Assembly: GCF_900156475.1 (NCBI RefSeq)
Contig: NZ_FTNR01000013.1
Span: forward strand, 62,001 to 126,000
Direction: 5' to 3'
From: Natronorubrum thiooxidans
GTDB taxonomy: Archaea > Halobacteriota > Halobacteria > Halobacteriales > Natrialbaceae
Length of the DNA: 64,000 nt
This document shows, in pieces, positions 50,622 through 58,003 of the stretch; position 1 is the first letter of the stretch; every line of letters begins with the position of its first letter. Under the pieces are notes generated by a model, which made no database searches, was not told the origin of the DNA, and saw nothing but the letters and a program-made list of their open reading frames with translations. A program made the translations under genes and the position numbers.

Positions 50622-51035
50622 TCAACACTGGTCGACAACCGTTACACACCCGTCTGAGAGTGCTTCAGTTCGACACTCCGCTGCCGTGTCGGAGCAGTCG
50701 TCAGTCTGATGATCGTCTGCCGTCTGGTTGTGCAGTTCGACCAGCGACTCTAGTTTCCGAAGGTGTGTAGCGATCTGTTCACCCCGGTCGCTGAGTGAGT
50801 AGGTGGTGGTCGGTGGTGATGTCTCTGCAACGGATCGCTCGACGAGGCCATGACACCTGAGTTCTTTGAGCCGTTTGGAAAGCATCGGCGCAGTCAGACC
50901 GTGGAGTTCGTTTTGGATTGCGTTGAACCCGTACGACTCCTCAGAGAGGAGACGGAGGATGTGTAGAGTCCACTTCGGCCCAAGAATGTCCTGTAACCCG
51001 TGCCATTTTGCCTGCCATTGCTCGCTCTCGCTCAT
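50622..51035 (-). CDS. HxlR-family regulator with a cysteine-rich tail
   Basis: 137 residues. The winged helix is LQDILGPKWTLHILRLLSEE, YGFNAIQNELHGLTAPMLSK, RLKELRCHGLVERSVAETSP and wing TTTYSLSDRG. After it comes a 35-residue tail with four Cys (DDCSDTAAECRTEALSDGC and a final C), not usual in HxlR proteins. The tail could bind a metal or sense thiol oxidation. It is divergent from the DUF2703 gene, and a perfect 13-base palindrome lies 8-20 bases upstream of its start, so it probably regulates itself and the DUF2703 operon. Confidence 0.87.
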   Translation of the reverse strand: MSESEQWQAKWHGLQDILGPKWTLHILRLLSEESYGFNAIQNELHGLTAPMLSKRLKELRCHGLVERSVAETSPPTTTYSLSDRGEQIATHLRKLESLVELHNQTADDHQTDDCSDTAAECRTEALSDGCVTVVDQC

Positions 51036-51042
51036 TACCTCA

Positions 51043-51055
51043 ATAACAGTGTTAT
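51043..51055. promoter_or_regulatory. Palindrome in the HxlR/DUF2703 intergenic region
   Basis: ATAAC-AGT-GTTAT is a perfect inverted repeat, 8-20 bases before the HxlR start codon and about 120 bases before the divergent DUF2703 start. Its place and symmetry suit an HxlR dimer operator. The other HxlR gene (30720-31142) has no obvious equivalent. Confidence 0.45.
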
Positions 51056-51142
51056 AACTTCATATACGTTCGTGGTTCCTCGCTGTATCTCACTCTGGCA
51101 GTTTCGATACGCTAACCCCGTTTGTGTCTGATTACTGATCAA

Positions 51143-51150
51143 TGTATATA
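51143..51150 (+). promoter_or_regulatory. TATA box of the DUF2703 gene
   Basis: AATGTATATACC lies 26-34 bases before ATG 51176, the leaderless spacing, and decides for that ATG over an earlier in-frame one. Confidence 0.55.
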
Positions 51151-51175
51151 CCGCCGAGACGTATTGCGAACTGCG

Positions 51176-51736
51176 ATGAACGACCCGACAGACAGCACTA
51201 TCGTCTCGATTGTACAGCCACCAGCCGAGGAGTACACACAGCGGACGGTCACCGTCGATTTCCTCTATCTGGACAACGAATCATGTGACCGGTGTATGGG
51301 GACTGAAGATGCCCTCGAAACGGCACTCGAACGTGTAGCACCGATTCTCGATGCGCTGGATGTCGCCATTACCGTCAGAGACATTCATGTCTCAACACTC
51401 GAGGCTGCTAAAACGACGCAACTCGCCGTGTCACCGACGATCCGTATCGATGGACAAGATATCCAGCCCGACTATCTCGAAAACACCTGCGAATCGTGTG
51501 GAGAGTTCTGTGCATGTGAGGGTGATGTCGATTGTCGTCTCTGGCGGTACCGTGGTGACGAGTACACGACGGCACCTGTTGAGTTACTCGTCGAATCCCT
51601 AGTGCAGGCCGTTACACCGAAACAGATGCAGTTTGATGGCGCACGTGAGACGCAGGCCTATCAGCTCTCGTCGAACGTGAAAAACTTCTTTACCGACACA
51701 GAAGACGACACATCGGAGTGTGGCTGTGATTGCTAG
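51176..51736 (+). CDS. DUF2703 domain protein
   Basis: 186 residues from ATG 51176. VTVDFLYLDNESCDRCMGTE (CxxC in a thioredoxin-like strand-helix), VSPTIRIDGQDIQ, then CESCGEFCACEGDVDCRLWR and the family's YRGDEYTTAP. The C-terminus is also Cys-rich (SECGCDC). DUF2703 proteins are small thioredoxin-like, metal-related proteins often near arsenic or mercury genes in bacteria; the Cys clusters suggest soft-metal binding. It is divergent from the Cys-tailed HxlR regulator, with its own TATA box, and followed closely by the saccharopine-dehydrogenase-like gene. Confidence 0.85.
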   Translation: MNDPTDSTIVSIVQPPAEEYTQRTVTVDFLYLDNESCDRCMGTEDALETALERVAPILDALDVAITVRDIHVSTLEAAKTTQLAVSPTIRIDGQDIQPDYLENTCESCGEFCACEGDVDCRLWRYRGDEYTTAPVELLVESLVQAVTPKQMQFDGARETQAYQLSSNVKNFFTDTEDDTSECGCDC

Positions 51737-51804
51737 CCAGTAGACCACGAGGATCATAACTTGTGTGACCATGTCCGTTTTGCCACTCGACAGCGTACCG
51801 TGCA

Positions 51805-53073
51805 GTGATATACGTGTCAGATACGGACCGGCAGTACGATCTCGTGGTGTGGGGCGCGACCGGCGTTGCAGGCAGCCTCGTGGCCACATACCTCACAGAA
51901 CAGTATTCGCCAGACACCCTCTCGTTGGCGCTCGGTGGACGGAACGCAGAGCGACTCAAAGCGCTTGTCTCGGACCTCACCCGCCAGAGTGAGTGGAGCG
52001 AGATCCCGATTGTGCTCGGTGACGCAACTGATCCCGAAAGCCTCCGGGAGATCGCACACAGCACTCGCGTCGTCTGTACGACGGTTGGACCGTACACGAC
52101 GTACGGAACACCGCTCGTGGAGGCGTGTGTCGAGACCGAAACTGATTATTGTGACCTGACTGGGGAGGTGACCTGGGTTCGTGAGATGATCGACCGCTAC
52201 CACGAGCCAGCGGTCGACGCCGACACGCGTATCGTGCACAGTTGCGGCTTCGACTCCGTCCCCGCGGATCTCGGCACCCTGCTCGTCCAGTCGGACGCGG
52301 CTGATACGTTCGACACCACTTGTGACATGGTCCGGATCTACGCCGAAAGTGCTCGTGGTGGCGTCAGCGGCGGCACGCTGGCTAGCATGGTCGAACAGTT
52401 CGAGGCCGCATCGACCGACCCGCTTGCCCGCCAGACGCTTCGACACCCGTATTCGCTGGCCCCGCCTGGGGAGCGGTCCGGCATCGACCCGGGCACACAG
52501 CGTCGTCCGCGAAAAGATGGATTACGGAAAGCCTGGACCGCCCCGTCACCGATGGCTCCGGTCAACGAACGCGTGGTCCGCCGAAGCAACGCTCTCCTGG
52601 GATATCCATGGGGACGTGAGTTCCGCTGTACGGAGGTCATCCCGACTGGACCTGGACTCAAAGGTGCCGCCGGTGCAAGCCTGATCACGGGCGGTCTCGG
52701 GCTGTTTATTGCAGCGATGTCCATCGGGCCGGTCCGGTCAGCGATCAGTGAGTACGTGTTTCCAGAGCCCGGTGAGGGCCCGACGGCCGAACAGGTCAAG
52801 AAGGGCCATTTCACCGTACGCGTGCTTGGGCGGGGAACCACCAGAGACGGCCCCTTCACCGTGGAAGCCGAGTTCGGTGCCGACTGGGACCCGGGCTACG
52901 GCGCCACCGCACGCATGCTCGGCGAATCCGCGATGTGTCTCGTCGAGGACGACACCAACTCGCCACTGGACGGTGGCGTGTTAACTCCTGCTTCGGCGAT
53001 CGGCGACCCACTCGTCGACAGACTCCGCGATGTCGGGTTCACCGCCACCGTCGGCCGGGCGACTGAAAACTAG
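51805..53073 (+). CDS. Saccharopine-dehydrogenase-like (trans-acting enoyl reductase type) protein
   Basis: 422 residues from a GTG; a second GTG three codons later is possible. A Rossmann start YDLVVWGATGVAGSLVATYL, then LALGGRNAERLKALVSDLTR, TTVGPYTTYGTPLVEACVET, DYCDLTGEVTWVREMIDRYH and the family's HSCGFDSVPADLGTLLV. These are the marks of the group that includes mycobacterial trans-acting enoyl reductases. A hydrophobic segment (ASLITGGLGLFIAAMSIG) near 290 could touch the membrane. It starts 68 bases after the DUF2703 gene and may share its promoter. The substrate is unknown. Confidence 0.87.
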   Translation: MIYVSDTDRQYDLVVWGATGVAGSLVATYLTEQYSPDTLSLALGGRNAERLKALVSDLTRQSEWSEIPIVLGDATDPESLREIAHSTRVVCTTVGPYTTYGTPLVEACVETETDYCDLTGEVTWVREMIDRYHEPAVDADTRIVHSCGFDSVPADLGTLLVQSDAADTFDTTCDMVRIYAESARGGVSGGTLASMVEQFEAASTDPLARQTLRHPYSLAPPGERSGIDPGTQRRPRKDGLRKAWTAPSPMAPVNERVVRRSNALLGYPWGREFRCTEVIPTGPGLKGAAGASLITGGLGLFIAAMSIGPVRSAISEYVFPEPGEGPTAEQVKKGHFTVRVLGRGTTRDGPFTVEAEFGADWDPGYGATARMLGESAMCLVEDDTNSPLDGGVLTPASAIGDPLVDRLRDVGFTATVGRATEN

Positions 53074-53101
53074 AGCCAGTAAGACGCCGACAGCACTGCT
53101 T

Positions 53102-53320
53102 TCAATCGACCGGGCAGCGATCGATCCCGAGCACACGATACAACAGACATCGCCGCATCACCCCTTCAACGATCAAAACGACCGCGATGATTCCGAGCCC
53201 GAGTGCCGAGACGACCGGCACGGTCACCACCCCGAATGCGGCAAGTGCAGCGAAGACTGCCAGTGCCACCCCTCCCACGACCCGAACCATCGCGTCGATG
53301 CGTCCGACATTACGGTTCAT
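53102..53320 (-). CDS. DUF2892 two-helix membrane protein
   Basis: 72 residues. NRNVGRIDAMVRVVGGVALA then VFAALAAFGVVTVPV and ALGLGIIAVVLIVEGVMRRC give two hydrophobic helices joined by a short loop, ending in CLLYRVLGIDRC. This is the DUF2892 (YgaP-like) pattern, where the domain is often fused to rhodanese. The two Cys after the second helix may be functional. Its ATG overlaps the MsrB stop (ATGA), so the pair is coupled. Confidence 0.87.
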   Translation of the reverse strand: MNRNVGRIDAMVRVVGGVALAVFAALAAFGVVTVPVVSALGLGIIAVVLIVEGVMRRCLLYRVLGIDRCPVD

Positions 53321-53751
53321 TCCTGCGTGGCCCCTTCGCTATTCGTCGCGGTGAACGTGAGCGCAACGCCGTTGAGACAGTAGCGCTTCCCGGTCGGTTC
53401 TGGCCCATCGTCGAAAACGTGTCCGAGATGTCCGCCACACTCGGCACAGCAGATCTCGAGTCGCCTATCCAAGAGGCCTGTCTCGCGCTGGGTGACAACC
53501 GCATCGTCGTCAGTTGGATCCCAGAAGCTCGGCCAGCCCGTCCCTGACCTGTATTTTTGGTCAGTGTGAAACAGCTCGCTTCTACAGCCAGCGCACTCAA
53601 ACACACCGTCCTCGTCGGTGTGGAGGAGCTCAGACGTACCAGCAGGTTCCGTTCCAGCCTCACGGAGCACATGGTACTCTTCGTCGGAAAGCACTGTTCG
53701 CCATTCGGATTCGGTCTCCGGTTGCCCGTCGTCTGTGAGTCGCTTGCGCAT
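53317..53751 (-). CDS. msrB: Peptide-methionine (R)-S-oxide reductase
   Basis: 144 residues from ATG 53751; an upstream in-frame extension is unlikely. All family motifs are present: zinc Cys53/56 (ECAGC) and Cys102/105 (CAECGGHLGHVF), the SGTGWPSFW segment and the catalytic Cys125 in RYCLNGVALTF. It reduces methionine-R-sulfoxide in proteins using thioredoxin. The stop codon is shared with the start of the DUF2892 gene, and the pairing suggests membrane-linked oxidant repair, which is inference. Confidence 0.94.
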   Translation of the reverse strand: MRKRLTDDGQPETESEWRTVLSDEEYHVLREAGTEPAGTSELLHTDEDGVFECAGCRSELFHTDQKYRSGTGWPSFWDPTDDDAVVTQRETGLLDRRLEICCAECGGHLGHVFDDGPEPTGKRYCLNGVALTFTATNSEGATQE

Positions 53752-53870
53752 ACGTAATTGCAGGTCGTCGACTCCATGAACGTTGTGCGTCCACAAAAGG
53801 TGGTTTAGACTCGAGGAAGTCGGACGCTCTTATCTCGGTGGAAGCACAGACGGACAGTAGTAGATTGAAT

Positions 53871-54758
53871 ATGGGAGTGGATCAGAATGTTCACATCGAT
53901 CAGGAAGTGGTTGATGCCATCAATGCGCTCGGAAATTCCAAACGATTAGAAATATTACTCGCGTTGGATAAAGTGGAGGAAGAACATCAGAAACCGTGGC
54001 ACACGATGTCTTTTACGGAACTGTATGGCGCAGTAGACGTGGATAGTTCGTCCCAATTTTCGTATCATTTGGATCAACTCGTCGGACAATTCGTCAGTGA
54101 AACACCCGATGGATACCGGCTTACGTATAGTGGAAACAAAATCGTTCGGACGGTCGTCTCCGATGTGTACGAAAGTACTTCAGCATTCGAAGACAGCGAA
54201 GTCGCCGGTACCTGTTTGTTCTGTGAAGAGGCGTCACTTCTAGCAACGCTTGACGCCGAACAATTCCGTATTCGCTGCACCTCGTGTGACGCGATCCTCG
54301 TAACCGATTTCTTTCCTAAAAGTCAAACGCGTGGCCGGACGACTGCAGAGATCATCGAAAGTTTTGGCTACCGCATCTGGAGTATGTACATCCAGTTACG
54401 AGGGGATGTTTGCCCGGAGTGTTTTGGCCGCGTCGATACGACTGTTGACGTGTACGAGTACGATGGAAAAACGATTTACCTCCATGTTAGCTCGTGTCGT
54501 GAGTGTCAACATGTAATCACCATACCAATTGAAGTGACTGTTGCGTTTCACCCAGCAGTTCTCTACCTATTCTGGGAACACGGCATTTCGCTACTTGACG
54601 TGCCGCTGTGGGAATTTTTCGAGTTTATGACGTCCGATGTGATTGTAACGGATACCGTCTCCGATGATCCGTTTACAGCTACTTTCGAAATCACGCTGGA
54701 TGATGAGGTGATTCGTCTCAAAATGGACGACACAGAAACAGTGTCAATTGGACTGTGA
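53871..54758 (+). CDS. ArsR-type winged-helix regulator with zinc-ribbon domain (DUF7351-like)
   Basis: 295 residues from ATG 53871; a GTG 11 codons earlier is possible. Residues 10-100 are an ArsR-like winged helix (VVDAINALGNSKRLEILLAL, SFTELYGAVDVDSSSQFSYH, LDQLVGQFVSETPDGYRLTY). Then come a zinc ribbon (GTCLFCEEASLL, RCTSCDAI), a helical linker and a second CPEC...CREC pair (DVCPECFGRVDTTVDVYEYD, VSSCRECQHV) in the C-terminal domain. This ArsR plus C-terminal zinc layout is common in haloarchaea (I believe DUF7347 plus DUF7351). The codon use is noticeably more AT-rich than that of the MsrB side, hinting at a separate origin. Confidence 0.85.
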   Translation: MGVDQNVHIDQEVVDAINALGNSKRLEILLALDKVEEEHQKPWHTMSFTELYGAVDVDSSSQFSYHLDQLVGQFVSETPDGYRLTYSGNKIVRTVVSDVYESTSAFEDSEVAGTCLFCEEASLLATLDAEQFRIRCTSCDAILVTDFFPKSQTRGRTTAEIIESFGYRIWSMYIQLRGDVCPECFGRVDTTVDVYEYDGKTIYLHVSSCRECQHVITIPIEVTVAFHPAVLYLFWEHGISLLDVPLWEFFEFMTSDVIVTDTVSDDPFTATFEITLDDEVIRLKMDDTETVSIGL

Positions 54759-54793
54759 GAAGGCAGTTTATATGCTACCTGGTACTCTCAGCA

Positions 54794-54985
54794 TCACTCC
54801 GGAAGCGATACCGGTTCGAACTCTTGTAACCCGAAGTACGTCAGTACGACAGCACTCAGTCCTGTCAGGAGAAGCCCGCCCCCGGATCAGGTCCCCGAGA
54901 ATCGGAATCACTCCGAGTACCTGTAACAATACCATGATACCAACGACTCCGAGACCGGTCGCCAGTCCGACTCGTGAGGTGTTCA
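54794..54985 (-). pseudogene. Frameshifted relic of a membrane protein
   Basis: The minus strand reads TSRVGLATGLGVVGIMVLLQ, VLGVIPILGDLIRG, then after a frame change GLLLTGLSAVVLTYFGLQEF with EPVSLPE and TGA. Two hydrophobic helices of the last part of a multi-helix protein remain; the upstream part is missing. The family is unclear. Confidence 0.65.
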
Positions 54986-55033
54986 GTTGTTGCGGAGCTA
55001 ACCACTACTGTCTCCAAGACTGTACTAATAGCT

Positions 55034-55210
55034 ATGGCCACAGAACAGCGATCGACTTGTTCCGCACGTACCTCCCGGCCGCTTGCAGTCTAGCTCTATG
55101 TGCTCTGTGCGGTCTCGTTGGGTATCAGCGCAGTCTACGGCGGAGTGATCCTGATCCTCGAACGGGCGAACGATCCGCTGGGGCTGCCGCTCCATTGGGG
55201 GTATGTCAGA
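55034..55210 (+). pseudogene. Relic of a small membrane protein with an internal stop
   Basis: From ATG 55034 a frame runs 19 codons to TAG (55091-55093), then continues LYVLCAVSLGISAVYGGVIL, ILERANDPLGLPLHWGYV. The hydrophobic helix followed by a 'LGLPL' loop resembles small haloarchaeal membrane proteins. Downstream the frame loses similarity. It ends before the CPBP protease gene. Confidence 0.5.
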
Positions 55211-55293
55211 TCATCAATTGCGTCGGCGGGTGATCGTCATCTCGAGCTCTACGCCCCTCACTGTATTAACTACGTTCAGCCCGTACATGGAGT

Positions 55294-56181
55294 ATGGAAC
55301 AGGCGACATATCGACCGATCTGGAATACGTCCGTCTCAGCCGGCAATCCATGGCTGTTCTTTGCCGTCACATTCGCCATCACGTGGGGGTTCTGGTTGAC
55401 AGCGATCATTCTCGGGGTGAGCTTCGACAGCGCTGCAGGACTCGTGTTGCTCCTGATTGGGCTTGTTGGTCCTGGAGTTGCCGGTATCGGGTTCGTGTAT
55501 CTTGTGTACGATGACCGAGGACGGGCAGATTTCTGGGATCGCCTGAAACAAGTTCATCGAATCGGCGTTCGATGGTTCCTCGTGATTCTTCTCCTTCCAG
55601 TAGTAGTGACTGTCACAGCTGCGATAGTGAGTTTGCTATTGGGCGGGTCAGGTGCGTCATGGGGCGAAGGAGTACAGGAATTTGGCGTGAATCCACTTGC
55701 GATCCTGCCGGCGCTATTTTTCGCTACACTCCCGCCGATCCTCGAGGAATTAGGATGGCGAGGTTATGCGTTAGACCGACTGCAGATGAACTGGTCCGCG
55801 CTGAGCGCCAGCGTGCTGTTAGGCGTGGTCTGGGCTGTCTGGCATCTCCCGTTATTCTTTATTGAGGGGTCGTTCCAACGCGAGGAAGTTGGATTCGCCA
55901 CACCCGGGTTCTGGCTGTTTATGATCGGAATTGTCGCACTGTCAGTCATATTCACGTGGGTCTATAATCACACCTCACGAAGCATCCTCGGCATTATTCT
56001 TCTTCATGGATGGATTAATTTCGTCTCGGAAACTATCGAAGTCGGAGACGTATTCTATTACGTTCACTGGATGTTACTCGCAGTGATACTTACAGCAATC
56101 TGGGGGGCGGCGACGCTCACAAATACCGAAGCGGTGCCTCACCCACCTCTTGGGAGCGATCACGACCGCAGATACAGCTGA
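55294..56181 (+). CDS. CPBP-family intramembrane metalloprotease
   Basis: 295 residues. About eight hydrophobic helices are visible. The catalytic motifs are PPILEELGWRGYALDRLQMN (the EExxxR), GVVWAVWHLPLFFIEGSFQR (FxxxH with WHLP) and a late HGWINFVSE. CPBP/Abi proteases cleave prenylated or membrane-inserted substrates; in bacteria some confer immunity to bacteriocins. The gene is intact while its two neighbours on the left are decayed. The start ATG is the first codon after a divergent-looking stretch, with no clear promoter. Confidence 0.9.
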   Translation: MEQATYRPIWNTSVSAGNPWLFFAVTFAITWGFWLTAIILGVSFDSAAGLVLLLIGLVGPGVAGIGFVYLVYDDRGRADFWDRLKQVHRIGVRWFLVILLLPVVVTVTAAIVSLLLGGSGASWGEGVQEFGVNPLAILPALFFATLPPILEELGWRGYALDRLQMNWSALSASVLLGVVWAVWHLPLFFIEGSFQREEVGFATPGFWLFMIGIVALSVIFTWVYNHTSRSILGIILLHGWINFVSETIEVGDVFYYVHWMLLAVILTAIWGAATLTNTEAVPHPPLGSDHDRRYS

Positions 56182-56922
56182 CACAGATCGTTCTGTGCGA
56201 TAGCTTCCCGCGCTCGATCGACCACGTGCGGAGAGCATACGAGACACGCGTTTTGAAGGCAGCACAACCGGTGAACTACCTACCTACTCGCTGCCCTTCG
56301 GCGGCTCCTTGAGGAAGGGGGCTTCACGCCTATGAGTAGCTAACAGCACACAATTTTTCATGGAGTGATCTTCTCGAGCATCACTCCAACGTTTCACAGA
56401 AGACAAGCCGTCAGCAGTTATTACTGGTATCTCCGTCCCCGCTCGGAAGCTTGTGAGGTCGTCAATACGGTCTTCGAGTGCTTCGATTTCCTGTTGCAGT
56501 TCCTCGGCTTCGGTCTCCTCGCTAGCAGCAAGTCGATGCTGCAATCCCTGAGGGCAGACTCCTTGACGTCGTCGTCGACCTTCTGTTGGTCAACACCCAT
56601 ACCCGCTCACGGTCGATCCTTTCTGTCTCGAGCATCGAGCGGACGTCCTCGTCGTCTTTGAGCGAACGGTTGCGGCGACTCGTGCGCTGGACTGAGCCGT
56701 ACGGACCGGCAGTAGGACGGTCGTGATGCAGCGCACCTCTCTGCGGTATAGCGAACGAAGCGCTCGCTTCGCTCGCGCTGAGCGAGTTATCTCCACTGAG
56801 ACTGAGAGCGTTTTTGGCCGTCACCGAAGTGTACTAGTTTTCAGATGAGTTTCGTGTGTCGGTGCAGAACCATCGGATTGAAGCAGCTAGTCGTGAAAAG
56901 CTGTCACATACCCATTGAATCA
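56182..56922. other. Stretch of decayed coding DNA with a hairpin
   Basis: No intact gene. It holds the relic at 56284-56760 and, at about 56751-56778, the inverted repeat CGAACGAAGCG-CT-CGCTTCGCTCG, able to form a hairpin. The GCGAAGCGAGC-type unit recurs here as GCTCGCTTCGCTCGCGCTGAG. Confidence 0.45.
56284..56760 (-). pseudogene. Unidentified decayed gene with coiled-coil part
   Basis: Two minus-strand frames have to be joined: an upstream piece (SLKDDEDVRSMLETERIDRE, RVWVLTN) and a downstream piece (EETEAEELQQEIEALEDRID, DLTSFRAGTEIPVITADGLS, HRREAPFLKEPPKGSE and stop). The middle is a coiled coil. A frameshift near 56535 separates them. No family is recognised; a transposon accessory protein is only a guess. 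Confidence 0.45.
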
Positions 56923-57936
56923 ATGAGCGAATCAGACCAACCGTCAACGTCCGACCGCCTGACCGACCTCCTCGATGAGGGGGACAACGAAAAGATGGTA
57001 GCATATCTCGACCGGCTCGGAACGGTTGATGCTGATACCCGCAAGCGTGCGCTACGGGCAGTTCGGAATGGAGCCGAAGACCGTCCGACCGCCTTCGAGG
57101 GACTGGCGACGCCACTGGCGGCGTTCCTGACCGACGACAACCGGGCGGTCAGGCTGACAACTGCGAAACTGTTCGTCACGCTGGGCCAGTCCAAGCCGGA
57201 GACTGTCCTGCCAGTCGTCGACACACTCGCGGACCGGCTCGCCGATGAAAAGGAGTTCTACTACGTGCGGGCGCGGTGTGCCGAGGCGCTCGGGTACGTC
57301 GCGCTCGACCATCCCGAGGCGGTGAGCGACCCAGAAATCATGGCGGATTTCCGTATTGGCCTCTCGTTCGATGAGCCGGAGGTCAAAGAGAAGCTCGCAA
57401 AGGCACTGGAGTTCGTCGCACTGGGTGATCCGTGGCGACTCCGCCATCAGGTTGACTCGCTGGCAGAACATCTCGACGACGAAAACGAACTCGTTCGATA
57501 CCATTTGACGACGACGCTGGTGGCCCTCGGCTGTGAGCACCCAGAAAAGCTCACGGACGCTGGCGACGCGCTAACGGCCCGATTGGACGACGAGGAAGAT
57601 AACCTGTACACGCGCGGCCGTGCTGCGGAGGCGCTTGGTCTGCTCGCACGCGCCGAGTCGGACGCGAGCTCCGTGGACGGTGTGCCGGAAGAAGATGACG
57701 AGGAAGAGTCGTTCCTGGCCGAACGGGTGCGCTTTGCGCGACAGGCGCTTGCAGGGAGAGAGCCAGACGAGACGATACCCGATGAGGTTGGCACTGTCGA
57801 AGCGGTTCGTGAGACCACCAAAGAGGCCGTCGCGGAGATCACCGCACCAGACGGCGAAGGCGAGTGTCCACACTGCGGGCTCGTGTTACCGGAAAACGGC
57901 CCGCCAATGTGTCCCCGATGTGGGGCACCGTACTGA
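56923..57936 (+). CDS. HEAT-repeat protein with C-terminal zinc ribbon
   Basis: 337 residues from ATG 56923. Residues 15-260 are helical repeats of the HEAT/Armadillo type, about five or six units (for example DADTRKRALRAVRNGAEDRP, NRAVRLTTAKLFVTLGQSKP, YVRARCAEALGYVALDHPEA, RYHLTTTLVALGCEHPEKLT). After an acidic linker the chain ends in a zinc ribbon: CPHCGLVLPENGPPMCPRCG. This plan suggests a scaffold that binds protein partners and perhaps nucleic acid. A single promoter region precedes it, and it is separated from the iron operon by the iron boxes. Confidence 0.87.
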   Translation: MSESDQPSTSDRLTDLLDEGDNEKMVAYLDRLGTVDADTRKRALRAVRNGAEDRPTAFEGLATPLAAFLTDDNRAVRLTTAKLFVTLGQSKPETVLPVVDTLADRLADEKEFYYVRARCAEALGYVALDHPEAVSDPEIMADFRIGLSFDEPEVKEKLAKALEFVALGDPWRLRHQVDSLAEHLDDENELVRYHLTTTLVALGCEHPEKLTDAGDALTARLDDEEDNLYTRGRAAEALGLLARAESDASSVDGVPEEDDEEESFLAERVRFARQALAGREPDETIPDEVGTVEAVRETTKEAVAEITAPDGEGECPHCGLVLPENGPPMCPRCGAPY

Positions 57937-57948
57937 GTAAGACAGATT

Positions 57949-57962
57949 TTAGGCCAGCCTAA
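57949..57962. promoter_or_regulatory. DtxR/IdeR-type iron box 1
   Basis: TTAGGCCAGCCTAA is an inverted repeat that matches the half-sites of the DtxR/SirR iron-box consensus (TTAGGTTAGSCTAACCTAA). It lies 36 bases before an almost identical copy, upstream of the iron-transport operon. Confidence 0.75.
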
Positions 57963-57984
57963 GATTCGAAAGTGCTTTAGCGTT

Positions 57985-57998
57985 TTAGGTCAGCCTAA
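57985..57998. promoter_or_regulatory. DtxR/IdeR-type iron box 2
   Basis: TTAGGTCAGCCTAA ends six bases before the ATG of the substrate-binding protein gene. A repressor bound here would cover the transcription start of a leaderless mRNA. With box 1 it implies iron-dependent repression by Idr/SirR-type proteins. Confidence 0.78.
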
Positions 57999-58003
57999 TT
58001 CGT

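Noticed and set aside
56751-56778. GCGAAGCGAGC-type inverted repeats as a possible CRISPR or origin element
   Set aside because: Only one hairpin with short arms, no regularly spaced units, no replication-initiator gene nearby.
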